Below, one piece after another: positions 23,401-35,288 of a DNA stretch of 64,000 bases (its first letter is position 1; each line of letters opens with the position of its first letter). Source of the DNA: Azadirachta indica (taxonomy: Eukaryota > Streptophyta > Magnoliopsida > Sapindales > Meliaceae); contig CM040452.1 of assembly GCA_022749755.1 (NCBI GenBank), forward strand, positions 14,588,350-14,652,349, written 5' to 3'. A program made the translations under genes and the position numbers. The notes beneath the pieces were generated by a model. The model worked only from the letters and a program-made list of their open reading frames with translations. It did not search any database and was not told the origin of the DNA.

Positions 23401-26251
23401 TCTTGATGCTTTGGCGTTTTCTGTATCTGAATATTTGATAAAGCAAACAAGTCATATGGATGATAATTTGCCACAGCGAAAGGCCTTGCAGATGTTAAAC
23501 TCCAGTAATTAATCAATATAATACCAAATACCAATATTGTTGCAGCTGACCGAACTTTGCTTAGTTTTTCTTCTAAAATTTTGGGTAGAAACATGGATTT
23601 GCGATATCAGATGACAATTTCTCTTTATTTTCGTAAGAGAGTATAATCAAGAGCATAAAAAGCATAAAGTTTTAAGAGTTAAATTTTGACATCCAAGGGA
23701 AAGCGTGTGAAAAAAACATGCACCACAAGATAGTAACAAATATTTACTCATTGACAAGCGTCAAAGTCATTTCTAAGTGGAAAAAATGAGAGGCCTTGCG
23801 CTCTAGAGAAACCTATCTCAACAATTACATAGAAGCTAGGAAGCTCAATATTACAAATTTAATAGCTGCAGAGCCGCATCTTATTACCAAATCCCTAAAA
23901 CCAAAGGCAAATGACTCTCCCAGAAACAGAGTTAATTCTTGGACTCTATAAGAATGAACTAATTCTCAATAGCATGTCCAGACAGCGACAACACAAATTC
24001 CAAAAATTTAAATTGAAACATATAAAAATAACAGAAAGAAGCGAAGATATGGTCTTTGGGTAAGTTATATATAGCTAACCATCATAATGGCAGATTGGAA
24101 TGGACACAATAATTGGCTGCGTAGGCGGTTTCACCTGCATCCTATATCAATATAGAGTTAGCATGATAAACACCAAAAAGTGAGTCTATAGGAAGCTGAA
24201 TGTTGCACAAAATGCATCAAACAATTACTCCACAGCTCAACTTTATAAGGATAAACTTTATGAACCTATTCTCATGGGATTTAGCGACATCCAGAAATTA
24301 GACAGCAACTTTGCACCCATATCTGATTCTGCAAAAATCTATTATGTACACTTAACTGACCCATCACCCCTATGAAGGTGTAAGGATGAATAAATGAGAG
24401 GATTTTCTTAAAGGGAGCAAAAATTCAACATCAAAATAGTCACAAAATAGAAAACACAAACCTGTTGTATATAGTAGCAAAAAAATGTCGAAGTCTTGAA
24501 TACATTGGAGACTCAATATTACCAAATTCCTACATCACATGGGTTCCAAATTAGGGAAAAACGATGTCAAATTCATCAAGTAACATTGAGCACAGCTGGA
24601 AGGCCATGTCATAACTGGACGAAATTTCATGTTTACATAACCTTTGTTCCAATAAACTTCTAGCTTAACAGCCAATTTTAACAAAAACCTCACCAGAAAT
24701 GTTGCCGATCGTCCAGATGGACAAGCATATTTGCTCCAACCAAATTTGCAATAACCTGAACCGCCTATGGAAAAGATTAATTGAAAACTTTAGACAAATT
24801 TCAAGGGTGACACTTTTAAAACGATGAAGCTGATAAACTTAATAGACAAGAAAGAGAAGAATGAGAAGTATGAAGGTAACTATTTTTATCTGATTATAGA
24901 GCTATAGATGAAGGATTTCTTCTAAAGATGGTGCAATGTAGTAAGATAAATCTCAACAAGTGATACACTTGGAAAGCCCTTCTGCCGCTAATACTCAAAT
25001 TGGAAAAGAAAAGAAAAATAAGAAAGGAATAGATACCACAAATTGTGCTATGCAGCAGAGAATTGAATCAACTACCGTCAGGAACAATAAATAATAATTC
25101 ATAAAGTACCCAAAAAGTGGAGCATCAGGGTATCATGGCCACCAAGATGAAATACAGGATTTAGCCAAGATCTATAAAACTCACCATCTATGATAACAGA
25201 ACCGGGGACTTCTGCCCGTTTGCCATAAATACGCATGAATGATATGTCAGTCATCAATGTTCTGCAATCAAAATCATCTTGCTAAGGAAAATCAATCACC
25301 AAAACTGAATGAACTATCAGCATTCAGAAGCAGTACAAATATTCAATTTCTACAACAAACCATGAAAGCTGAGTTACTATATCCCCAAAGTATCAGAAAA
25401 CAGTCTAATCTTACCTTCAACTTACTTCTATAAGATTTGAGTAAAGCAACATCAATAATTATAATGACAATTTTCCCTGTATTAGAATCCTATCAATGTT
25501 ATAAAAAAGTGTTCATTGCTTCCAACTTCCGAGCCAGATTCAATAACCATCATAATCCAATCTTTTCTTTCTTCCTTACCATCAAGTACCAAAATCCTTA
25601 TCTTTCCAATGTTTGCAAAAAAAGAATTGAACAATGTCCACAAAGTATTCACGCTTTAACTAATAAAATCTAATCTTTTTAACTCATTCAGCAAATATTT
25701 AAGATTGTTCCCTCTTATATAAACTAACTGGCAAATTCAACTCAACGATGACTAACACAAAACTAAAAACCATTTCTTTCAAATCCAGTTTTCCTCACAT
25801 TATCCAATCAAAATTATTCAGTAAACCAGTAAACCATTTAACCCATTACTCAAATTCCAAAAAAATTTAATTTAATATTTTTTCTAAACTTTCGTCCATT
25901 CTCCCAGCAACCAAACAGGTTCTTCAAGACAAAAATACTTCACTGGAAAGGATATCCCGATCTCAGAGTCGTTTCGCCGAAGAAAATGGATTCCCAAGGT
26001 TCTTGCTGATGCTGTAGGAAGTAAATCCACAGACGATTATCTGATACGATCGATCCCCATGACTTGCACACACAACTCAACTTTGCCGCCTCCTTTGGAC
26101 CCATCAATTTCAGTATTTGTATTAGTATATCAGACGGCAACCGATCAAACACGCCTAAAGATGATGAGTCCATCACAATCGACCGAGTCGACGATTCCGA
26201 GGTCGAACGCTTCCGAGTCGACACCGATTCCCATACTTTTCTCAACAACAT
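20466..26251 (-). CDS. ARP8: Actin-related protein 8 with N-terminal F-box
   Basis: Plant-specific fusion of an F-box to an actin fold; Arabidopsis ARP8 has been reported in the nucleolus, and the F-box suggests an SCF role. Twelve exons, minus strand: 26251-25944, 25261-25185, 24764-24694, 24529-24462, 24141-24080, 23426-23329, 22886-22805, 22568-22426, 21699-21551, 21166-21033, 20846-20728, 20543-20466. All introns are GT-AG and the phases close exactly on 462 residues. Residues 33-77 are the F-box (VFDRLPSDILIQILKLMG, AKLSCVCKSW). The actin-like part begins about residue 118 (PGSVIIDGGSGYCKFGW, the phosphate-1 loop) and contains ALYAARRTSGIVVNIG (phosphate-2-like), KLCYVAADYKAEL, KERFQTGEILFQP and ILAGGSACLPGL. 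I chose ATG 26251 because the frame upstream offers only a GTG. The neighbours LLG1 and WD40 match Arabidopsis At5g56170-At5g56190. Confidence 0.95.
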
Positions 26252-27077
26252 CACCGTCGCTAAACAGACGACTTCAGCTCCACAAGCTTTGTATATTCTT
26301 GGAAATATTGGTTTTCTAAGGAAACAAACAGGTTGACTTGGGCTTCAGTTAAGGGGAGACGTTTAAAAAGATGGAGGGAAGAGTGACGTGGTTAACGGTG
26401 ACACGTGACAAAATTTCCAGACACAGATTTTCTAATTTGCCTTTTTTTCAAAAAAAATAAAAATTATCCTGTTTTGCCACTTGCTACCCGTGTCATGACG
26501 TAAAGATCGGCGGAGGATGGACAAAACAGTGTCTTTTGGCGTGAATTTTTTAAGGCTGTCGAGTTCAGACTTTCGGTTACGTGGAAGGAAGCGTTTATTT
26601 ATTTATTTTTTTATATTTAAGCATGATTAAAATATAAATTTAAATAATATATATTATTTTTTTTTTTAAAATATTAAAAAGTAAGTGTTATTTTTTATTT
26701 TAAAATATTTAAAAATAAATATTAAATTATTTATTTTGATAAAATAAAAAGTTTAAAAATTGATATTTTAATATATATATATACATTTTTAAATAATATA
26801 TTTATATTTAAATAATTTTTATTATATTAATATAATAATAAATAAAAAATTAATAAATTATAGTAGTATGTATATTATTTATTTGCTTGCATATATTTTT
26901 TTAAAAAAATAATTTTTAATCAATGATATAAAAATCAATAAAAATAATAAATCATTATAATATAATTTTGATTATATAAATATATAAATTTATTGTAATA
27001 ATTAATGTATGAAATAAATAAGATTGAGAAGATAAGTAAAAAAAATACTCATAATAAAAAAAAAAAATGTTAAAAAA

Positions 27078-27503
27078 TATGAGTTTGTTTGATATATTTT
27101 TTCAAATAAACTTTTTTAAAGTAGAGTTTTTATCCGTAAAACTTTTATAAGTAGAGTTTTTAATAAAAATTTATTAATCATTTGGTTGTTACAAATTTTT
27201 TTTGAGAAAAATTTTAGTAATTAATTTAATTGACAAATTTTGAATGTTTTGTTTTAAAAAAATAACGTAGAATTTTTAAAATAAAGTAAAGATATTTTAG
27301 ATAATTTTACCTTTTGAAAAAGTTGAAGAAACTCTACTGACAAAAACCTAAATTTTAGACTTTTTCCAATAGAAGGAAAATAACTTTTTTAATTCTCAAA
27401 AACTCTTTTTCATTATCAACCAAACGACATTAAAAAAATTTGAAAAAGCTTTTATCAATAAAAAAACTTTTTAAATCAATGAAAAAGTCAAACCAAACAG
27501 GTA
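27078..27503. mobile_element. Possible MITE with imperfect terminal inverted repeats
   Basis: The left end GAGTTTGTTTGATATATTTT resembles the reverse complement of the right end (CTGTTTGGTTTGACTTTTTC). Inside, ATCATTTGGTTGTTAC (about 27176) faces TTATCAACCAAACGAC (about 27413) in inverted orientation. The segment has no coding capacity. The ends fit a small hAT- or Mutator-like non-autonomous element, but I see no clean target duplication, and low-complexity AT DNA gives chance matches. Confidence 0.35.
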
Positions 27504-27835
27504 CATAGTTAACTAGTGTTTTAATTTTGTTAGTAAATAATTTAATAAAATAGAGATATTTTTTTAAAAAATAAAAAATATTAAATTATTCAAACATTTA
27601 CTTATTCAAATTTAAGTCAAAATTTTTAATTTAATTATATTCAAATATTTTTATCAAATATTCAGACATAAGTTAAAAAAATAAATAATTTTTAAATATT
27701 TAAATAATTACATTTATACTTTAACCAAAAAAATAAGTAACCCTACAGTGTCAACACACGTGGATTGTAACGATAGTATCACCTGCGGCATTGCGAAAAC
27801 CTTTAAGCAAGTGCAAATATTAGAATAAATTTTTG

Positions 27836-27862
27836 TAATAATAATAATAATAATAATAATAA
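27836..27862 (+). repeat. (TAA)n microsatellite
   Basis: About nine TAA units in AT-rich intergenic DNA. Confidence 0.85.
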
Positions 27863-29390
27863 GGTGATGAAATGAGGTTATAACCAACTAAAGTAGTTAG
27901 TTATTTCATCAATTCAATAAATAGAATCTACCAAAAAATAGATTGAAATGAAATGACATACAAAAATAAAGTTATGCACAACTTTTTAACTTCACTAACA
28001 TATTAATAAATTTAACATTCACATTAGATATTTTCTTTTTTTCTGAACATTTACATTTTTCAAATGCAAATTTCCTGTAAATTAATGTTATTTTTTTGTC
28101 AAATTTAATGCAAAACAATGTTATATATCTTTTAATCCGTGTTTATTTATATTAGATTCGTATTTTATAAACTATCAATGTTGGCATCCAAACATTAAAT
28201 ATATATATTTTTTAAAAAATAATAAATAAAGAGCTACATGACAATTACATGGCACATTCTTTTATCGTGTGGTCTCAATTTTTATATAAGGGTAAAATAA
28301 ATGGATGCGCTTGATATACCTCATCGCATAATATAAAAACTAACCATTGTATTAATTTATAATTTCAAATTAGTTTATATTAGACCGCATTAAAAGGAAC
28401 GCTATTGTACTAAAATTAAAAAAAAAAAATTACATTACCGACAACACAAAATAAAATCATATTATTTATCAATAACCACCATCGATGATCATATCGTACT
28501 AAAAGCTTTTAAATAAATGATGTAAATATAATTCATAAAATAATTTCATGTTACATCAAACTTGAAATAAATAGTAAACTTAATGCAATATTATCTACTG
28601 CAACCTAATTAAATTTAGTTTGAAAATAAAAAACTAAGGATGATATTAATTCCTGTGATCATGTATTATTTAATTTTTAATTAATGGGTACAAACCGACA
28701 CACCGCACGTGACAGCAAAAGAAATTGAAAGGAACAAACCAACAGAATTTATTATCAAACAAAAAAAATCTCAAAGTGGTTGAAATATTTATATGTAGTA
28801 GACATCATATAGCCTTATTATTTTATATCTATAAAACTTCTCAACATCACTAACATACGTGGCTAATCTGGGTCTTTTTCTTTTAGAAAATAATTTATAG
28901 AAAACTAATTAATTGTGGCAAAAACTATTTATATTTTGTTGTAAATAGCGTGGATTGTAGATTAGATAGTGTGAATTTAGTGTTTGTTTATTTTTTATTC
29001 AAAATTTGAATATAACTTTGTTTAAATTATTCATTCAAATATTTAAAAATATAATTACAATTTTTAAATTTTAAAAACACTCTTATAAATGGGACTAATT
29101 TTTGGGATTTATATCACTAATTATGAATGAGAAACACAAAAACAAAAATATAATTTTGTGGACCTATTAGATAATAATTAAAAGATTATCTTTCCATATG
29201 TAAGACTGTGCAAAATTATAGGCCTAGATGTTAGTTTCCACGTATTAGTATTGTAATAGAAGTTTGGCCATAAATAAAATAAAATAAAATAAAATAAAAT
29301 AAAGTAAGATAATAATAACTGCATATGAAGCACCTGTCCCTTTCACGCAGAAGCTCGAACCCAGTGGATAAACACAAGTACCTCGCATTC

Positions 29391-29418
29391 TCTTTCTCTT
29401 TCTCTTTCTCTTTCTCTG
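29391..29418 (+). repeat. (CTTTCT)n tract upstream of the WD40 gene
   Basis: Four to five CTTTCT hexamers close to the likely transcription start of the WD40 gene. CT-rich tracts at plant core promoters are common, so it may serve as a Y-patch. Confidence 0.6.
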
Positions 29419-29499
29419 TTCTTCGCTCGCATTTTCGCTCATTTTCGCGATTTATCGCGATCAATTCAACTCACCCTCAAAGGAAATTCTAAACTGTTT

Positions 29500-29617
29500 T
29501 TTGAAAACAATATTACATAAGCAATTATTATCATAATCTCCTAACGTGAGATTCAGTTTCTGATATTTCGATCCTCAGATCGGACGAGCTCACTGTAAAC
29601 CCTAATTCGCGAGAGAG
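29500..29617 (+). promoter_or_regulatory. Likely first leader exon of the WD40 gene with telo-box
   Basis: AAACCCTAA (29597-29605) is a perfect telo-box. GAGAGAG|GTGAAA gives a donor at 29618, and the best acceptor is AATGGTGTAG ending at 30760, 21 bases before the start codon. That implies a 1.1 kb leader intron, which would explain the empty stretch between. Neither end of the exon is proven. Confidence 0.5.
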
Positions 29618-30781
29618 GTGAAATTTATGTTCTGGTTTTCCTACATAATTTTAAGCCTGGTTTCGTTTATAATATTAGGGTTTTGGTTACTGATCTTCTT
29701 GTTTGTATTTTTGTGATTTTAATTTTGTTGTTTACGGTTAACATGATCAAGTTTCTGGGTTTCCAGGGATTGTGTTATAGAACTAGTTTTGTTAAATTCT
29801 TTTAATTCTATGAGTGGGTATGTGGTTCGTTATTATTGTGAAGATGTTGATTATGCATGCTATTTTGGAAATTTTGGGTGAAAATGGAAATGTTGATATT
29901 TTTTAAAATTATCTTCTGCTTGTTTTCTGAGCTTTTATAGACAGAGTTTGACATGATATTTGACTAAAGAAGAACAGAAAAACCTTAAATTAGGGGAAGC
30001 AGCAGCTTGGAAAGACGGGAGATGTTGATTCTAAGCGCAGCACTTAAAGTGCTTTAGGTAGTTGAGATGGTTATCCCTAAAACCATGCGACGCACCTGAT
30101 ATTTAATGGATATGATATTTGGAGTTAACTTGCCTCGGTGCATGTCAATGCAAGGAGAAGAAAGTTGTATTTACTTTTATGTGACTCCCTTGTAACTGGC
30201 ATGAGTAATATTGTGCGGTCCTTAGTGTATTCCTTGTTTGGATAAGCATAATGTTCATATTGGGAATTTTTAGATAGCTGAAAGGTTTAGCCTGGATTTC
30301 AGCACTCGGTTTTGCTTTTTTAGCTCTGGTTTAGGTAATCTTTTGCTGAGGGTACTATATTTATGAATTTGTTCTGGCTACTTGTGGCTTTTGCAACTGA
30401 AGAGGCATTATTTTTCGCAACCTATACCTTCAGTTGTTCTTTTTCTTGTATGCTTCCTTATATGTTAGATCTTTTATCATAGTCGCAAATGATCACTACT
30501 ACAAATTTTCTCTGTCATATGGTTGCACATATACTATCTTGGTTTTAACTGTCAGAAACATCCTGATTGTTTAATTGCTTTAGATGTGTGTATATGCAAT
30601 ATGCATTGAGATGTCGAATACTTAATGATGAGAAAAATGTAGTCTAATGCTTGTCTTGTCATAAGCTCCACTTTTTGGCAATATTGACTTCACTTTGTTT
30701 TCCTTGTTGGATTGAAGTTTTATTTCTCTTATGAATTTTCTTTAATTCATAATGGTGTAGGTGTGCATTTAAGAGAAAAAT

Positions 30782-33700
30782 ATGTCCCATTACCACGGGG
30801 ATGATGCTGAGTATATGGCAGATGAATATGACATGGAAGATATAGATGATGATATGGACGAGGAATTTCGAGGCAGAGATATGGGTGCCTCAGACTCTGA
30901 TGTTGATGAATATGATTACTCGGTTTGTGATATTTTCTACTATGTACATGTTGAAAACTTTAAGAATTATATATATCATTGTCATATGAGGCAGATGTGG
31001 ATTTCAATTTTTTACGTATTTAATCTTTCTTAAGTTTTTGTTGAGCATCACAGTTATTATTAAGATTTTCAATGTTGCAGGTGCAAAATAATAAAATAGC
31101 TGATACTTCTGCTGCTCAGGCTAGAAGAGGGAAAGATATTCAGGGTATACCTTGGGAGAGGCTCAGCATCACTAGGGAAAAATACCGGCAAACGAGACTG
31201 GAACAGTACAAGAACTATGAAAACATCCCTAATTCTGGAGAGGGGTCTGGAAAGGTAAAAGTTATTACCATTTCTTTATCTACCTTTGCCTTTCTCACCA
31301 TCTTGCAATGTTAATGCTGTGATTTTAATGCGACTCATAATATTTACTCTTATTCCCTCAATTGTGAGCAGGACTGCAAAGTTACTAAGAAAGGGGCTTC
31401 GTATTATGAATTCAGAAGAAATTCAAGATCTGTGAAATCAACTATTCTTCATTTTCAGGTAGCTTGATGGAAGTTTGCTTATCAGCAGATTTCTTTTTCC
31501 TTTGCCACGGATGTTCATTCTAATGAGCATGCTCAACTGGAGTGAATCATTTTGATTATAATCTTTATTGTTGTAGCTCTTTATTGCATAAATAACAATA
31601 TTTCACGTTAATTTTTTGTTAGTGAGTGACTAGATAGCCCCAACATGGTTTATGGCTAGTTTGGAGGCAAGCATAGCAATTTCTGTTCCTGAAATTGTCT
31701 CAAAGAGATGGTTTGTTTGACATGGCCTTTTCTTTCTTTTTCCTTTTCCTTCTTTTTGGTGTTGTAGCTGAGAAACTTGGTTTGGTCTACCTCGAAGCAT
31801 GATGTCTACCTTATGTCACATTTTTCGGTGATTCACTGGTCTTCATTAACTGGCAGTAGATCTCAAGTCCTCAATGTCTCGGGCCATGTGGCCCCGACCG
31901 AGGTTAGAGGTTTTACAAATTTTGAGTTGAAAACCAGTGTGCCTTCTTTATCATTATCTTCTTGTATTATTATTTACTGGAACCACCTATGAGTTTTTAC
32001 TCTTTACAGAAACATCCTGGCAGTCTGTTGGAAGGATTTACACAGACTCAAGTTAGTACACTTGCTGTAAAAGATAAGTTGTTAGTTGCTGGAGGATTTC
32101 AAGGAGAACTAATTTGCAAGGTAAGAAGTTGAAGTTCATCAGTAAATCTTCTCTTGAATGGAATAGGAGATGGTGGAAAGCATATAAAGCATTGGTGTAG
32201 CAGTGATATGTTCACTTGTATAAATGGTGCTAGCACTTTTTCAAGTTGTGATTTCTTTTTTAAGATGTAGCAAACCTGCACATCCTTTTTGAAGGAAAAC
32301 CTACCTGCATTTTAGCTTGCCTTTGGTTGTGCAGCTTGTAGCTTTTAAGGGGTTCCTTGATGGCAGAATGAGGGGAATATAAAAATTATGATATGTGAAG
32401 TTAATGTTTTTGCTTAAACTTTGATAATAGCTTCCATGTTCATATTGTCTTGGCTTTGCCAAGAATTATGTAGCTTGGCTATTGTATTGGTAATAGACAT
32501 CATTGCTGAGTGGTTCTTCCTTCTTACTATAATACAGCATTTAGATCGACCTGGAGTCAGCTTTTGTTCTCGTACAACGTATGATGATAATGCAATCACC
32601 AATGCAGTTGAGATCTACGCCAGTCCGAGGTATTTCTTCTTTCTTGTGCTGGTAATTACTAACTTGCAACCCGAGCCTAATGAAGTTTGTTTTCTTATTT
32701 CTCAGTGGTGCAGTCCACTTCACTGCCTCAAATAATGATTGTGGAGTGAGAGACTTTGATATGGAGAAATATCAACTCTCTAAGCATTTCCGTTTTGCTT
32801 GGCCAGTAAATGTAAGTTCCTTAAATTTAATAATTTAGGTATCAAGTTCGGTTGCTGAATAGTTATTTCTCTCCTGTTGTTACATGACTACCGAGGGTTT
32901 TGTAGTTCACTTTTTTTCTGGACAATACTCAATGTGCCTGAGGTCTTTATGGATTTGAGTTTACTTTCCAAAACTAACTTGTTCCCATGTTTGAGAAATA
33001 ACTATGTATCGCAGAGTACTATGGATGGAGATATATTCTAGGATGTCTGATGAATAAACTGTGTTGATCAATATTCAGTGGAGATATCTGATTTCAATTG
33101 CATGCCTTTTTTCTGTTTTTGGCAGCATACTTCTCAAAGTCCTGATGGTAAGCTTCTCATAATTGTCGGAGACAATCCAGAAGGGTTGTTAGTGGACTCT
33201 GTGACTGGAAAGGTTTGTTCTTTTGTCAAAATAACTTTTTTCTTTTCAAATCTATTTCTGTGGGAAGTAAATGGGAAAAAAAAAAAATGACACGGTGCTC
33301 AACTGATGCATGTGCATCTGGAGCCTGCAATACAACGTATGTACTGATTTGAGTTTGCAATCTTTGCAGGCGATTGCACTATTGTCTGGGCACTTAGATT
33401 ACTCATTTGCATCAGCATGGCACCCTGATGGTGTCACTTTTGCCACTGGAAACCAGGATAAAACCTGCCGAATTTGGGATGTACGGAACCTATCCAAATC
33501 AGTTGCTGTCCTGAAGGGCAATCTTGGAGCCATTAGGTCCATCCGTTATACATCTGATGGTCGGTACATGGCGACAGCTGAGCCTGCTGACTTTGTGCAT
33601 GTCTATGACGTTAAAAGTGGGTATGAGAGGGAGCAAGAGATCGACTTTTTTGGGGAGATATCTGGCATATCATATAGTCCTGACACAGAATCGCTCTTCA

Positions 33701-33783
33701 TTGGAGTTTGGGATCGGACATATGGTAGTCTCCTGGAGTACGGGCGCTGCCGGAACTACGCATACCTTGATTCCTTAGTTTGA
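30782..33783 (+). CDS. WD40 repeat protein (fission-yeast C2A9.03-like)
   Basis: Nine exons: 30782-30922, 31081-31254, 31372-31458, 31768-31902, 32010-32120, 32538-32629, 32706-32811, 33126-33212, 33370-33783; all phases agree, 448 residues. The N-terminus (1-47) is very acidic (DDDMDEEF, DSDVDEYDYS). A conserved basic segment follows (IQGIPWERLSITREKYRQTRL). The C-terminal half is a beta propeller with weak WD repeats: LAVKDKLLVAGGFQGELICK, HTSQSPDGKLLIIVGDN, WHPDGVTFATGNQDKTCRIWD (the clearest repeat) and YTSDGRYMATAEPADFVHVYD. Homologues in all eukaryotes are annotated only as 'uncharacterized WD repeat-containing protein C2A9.03'; the molecular role is unknown to me. By order it corresponds to At5g56190/At1g55680. 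Confidence 0.92.
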
Positions 33784-34430
33784 GTTGATCTGGAATCTGC
33801 AAATAGGTGGTGTTGATTGGGGGGGGTTTGTACTTGGGTTCAGTTGAGAAATTCAATTGAGAAACCAAGTATGATGCAGTAGTAGGAGAGCATTTAGGTG
33901 TAAATGTACTATGATGTGCAATGTAGGTTATAGTGGTTCAAATAGTTTTGTTCCACTACTTTGTGGAGGTCGTCAAAATGATGTGTTCAAGGGAGGGATT
34001 GTACAGAAGGCTAGAAAGCACTGTTTCGTCTCAACTACCCGGAAAAAGAAGAAAAAAACAGAAAAATGACAGAACTATGTCTTCCTGGTGGACAGGACCA
34101 TTTCGTGAATGAATACCGTCTGTTATTTATTTTGTCAATGTTCGCGCTTTGCCTCATTGTTTGCGAATTTTTTCAGTCCTCTATCAACGCTTGGATGATA
34201 GACCCCTAGAAACAGAGGGAATGTCTGATCGCCATCCATATTTCCTTAGTTAAACTATATCTAACTGGAATATTGTCTATTGCATCCCGTTCCACAAAAA
34301 TTCAAAACAGTGATAACGAAACAAAGTTTTGAAAGCGTATTTTGATCATATTATATCATTAACTTAATAGCAGAAGAACAATGATTAGGGAAGATAGGTC
34401 GTCCGAAAAGTATAATTCCGGATTGGGGAT
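33784..34430. other. WD40 gene 3' UTR and spacer
   Basis: No coding signal. The WD40 3' UTR probably ends before about 34150. The rest leads to the tRNA-like copy. Confidence 0.5.
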
Positions 34431-34502
34431 TGAACCGGACGTTAATCGAACACGCAACCTTCTGATTTGGAGTCAGACGCGCTTCCATTGCGCCGCCGAT
34501 CT
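34431..34502 (-). pseudogene. Diverged tRNA-Trp(CCA) copy
   Basis: 72 bases that align end to end with the intact tRNA-Trp at 40664-40735 on the same strand, including 14 or so bases of shared 3' flank (GGATTGGGGATTGAACC-like). The CCA anticodon and the TTCGATT loop are kept. Differences: acceptor position 1 is A instead of G (breaks pair 1-72), GGTAG in the D loop reads GGAAG, one T-stem pair is lost, and anticodon-loop position 37 is A. Positions 6 and 67 have both changed so that pairing is kept. Probably a decaying copy, though not certainly dead. It lies about 290-360 bases upstream of the PSAG start codon. Confidence 0.7.
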
Positions 34503-34787
34503 GGGAGCATGACCAATAAAACTGTTTTACAAAATAAACAGTTGTGTTTATACCCGCTGGAACCGCAGATCTCTGATCCACAAGAGAACCAATAAGACAA
34601 GGCCAAGTCACCTTGCAAAATCTTCGGTAACTCATTCCCATCCTCAAAATCTGTTTGTACTTCTCTTAACCATTACTTTAGCGGCGTATATGATCTATTT
34701 CTACACCACTACACACCTCTCATCTCTTCCCAAATTTATCATAATCCAAAATTCATTCCTTCAATCCATCTTCATCCAGACAAAACA

Positions 34788-35288
34788 ATGGCAACTTCAT
34801 CCACCTTGTTCACACCCACTTTCTCATCCACCACCACCACCGCCACCGCCACCGCCGTCCAAAAACTCCAACTTTCACCATCTAACATCTCATTCCAAGG
34901 CCTTAGATCTCTCTCCAAGGCCAAAACTTCCCTCCCTAAGATCACCACCCCCACCACCAGAAAGAACTTTGGTGCCATCAAAGCTGAGCTCAACCCATCT
35001 CTTGTGATCAGCCTCAGCACTGGCCTCTCCTTGTTCTTGGGTAGGTTTGTCTTCTTCAACTTCCAGAGAGAAAACGTTGCCAAACAAGGCTTGCCCGAGC
35101 AGAATGGAGTTACCCACTTTGAAGCTGGAGATGTTCGTGCTAAGGAATACGTTAGCCTTCTGAAATCCAATGACCCAGTTGGCTTCAACATCGTTGATGT
35201 TCTTGCTTGGGGTTCCATTGGCCATATTGTTGCTTACTACATCTTGGCCACCTCCAGCAATGGCTATGATCCCAAGTTCTTTGGTTGA
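34788..35288 (+). CDS. PSAG: Photosystem I reaction centre subunit V (PsaG)
   Basis: Nuclear-encoded thylakoid membrane subunit that anchors LHCI (through Lhca1) to the PSI core and stabilises PSI. Intronless, 166 residues. Residues 1 to about 66 are a Ser/Thr-rich chloroplast transit peptide. The mature protein probably starts near Glu67 (AELNPSLVISLSTG matches the known mature end). Two membrane helices are visible: LVISLSTGLSLFLGRFVFF (72-90) and VDVLAWGSIGHIVAYYILA (about 140-158). They are joined by a basic/polar stromal loop (NFQRENVAKQGLPEQNG). The C-terminus YDPKFFG is typical. Expect light and leaf-specific control. No strong TATA box is visible, as reported for some PSI genes. The leader is a C/T-rich stretch (34700-34780). 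Confidence 0.97.
   Translation: MATSSTLFTPTFSSTTTTATATAVQKLQLSPSNISFQGLRSLSKAKTSLPKITTPTTRKNFGAIKAELNPSLVISLSTGLSLFLGRFVFFNFQRENVAKQGLPEQNGVTHFEAGDVRAKEYVSLLKSNDPVGFNIVDVLAWGSIGHIVAYYILATSSNGYDPKFFG

Larger units (their letters stand above)
26252..29480. other. Very AT-rich intergenic DNA between divergent ARP8 and WD40 genes
   Basis: No coding gene seen. Near the ARP8 start, GACACGTGAC (about 26400) holds a CACGTG G-box. From 26.6 to 28.6 kb the sequence is mostly A and T runs. It includes a (TAA)n tract at 27836-27862 and a possible MITE at 27078-27503. (AAAAT)n occurs at about 29272-29305 and (CTTTCT)n at 29391-29418. Confidence 0.6.

Noticed and set aside
26252..26254. GTG one codon before the ARP8 ATG as start
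   Set aside because: Non-ATG start; the adjacent ATG gives the family-like MLLRKVWESV N-terminus.
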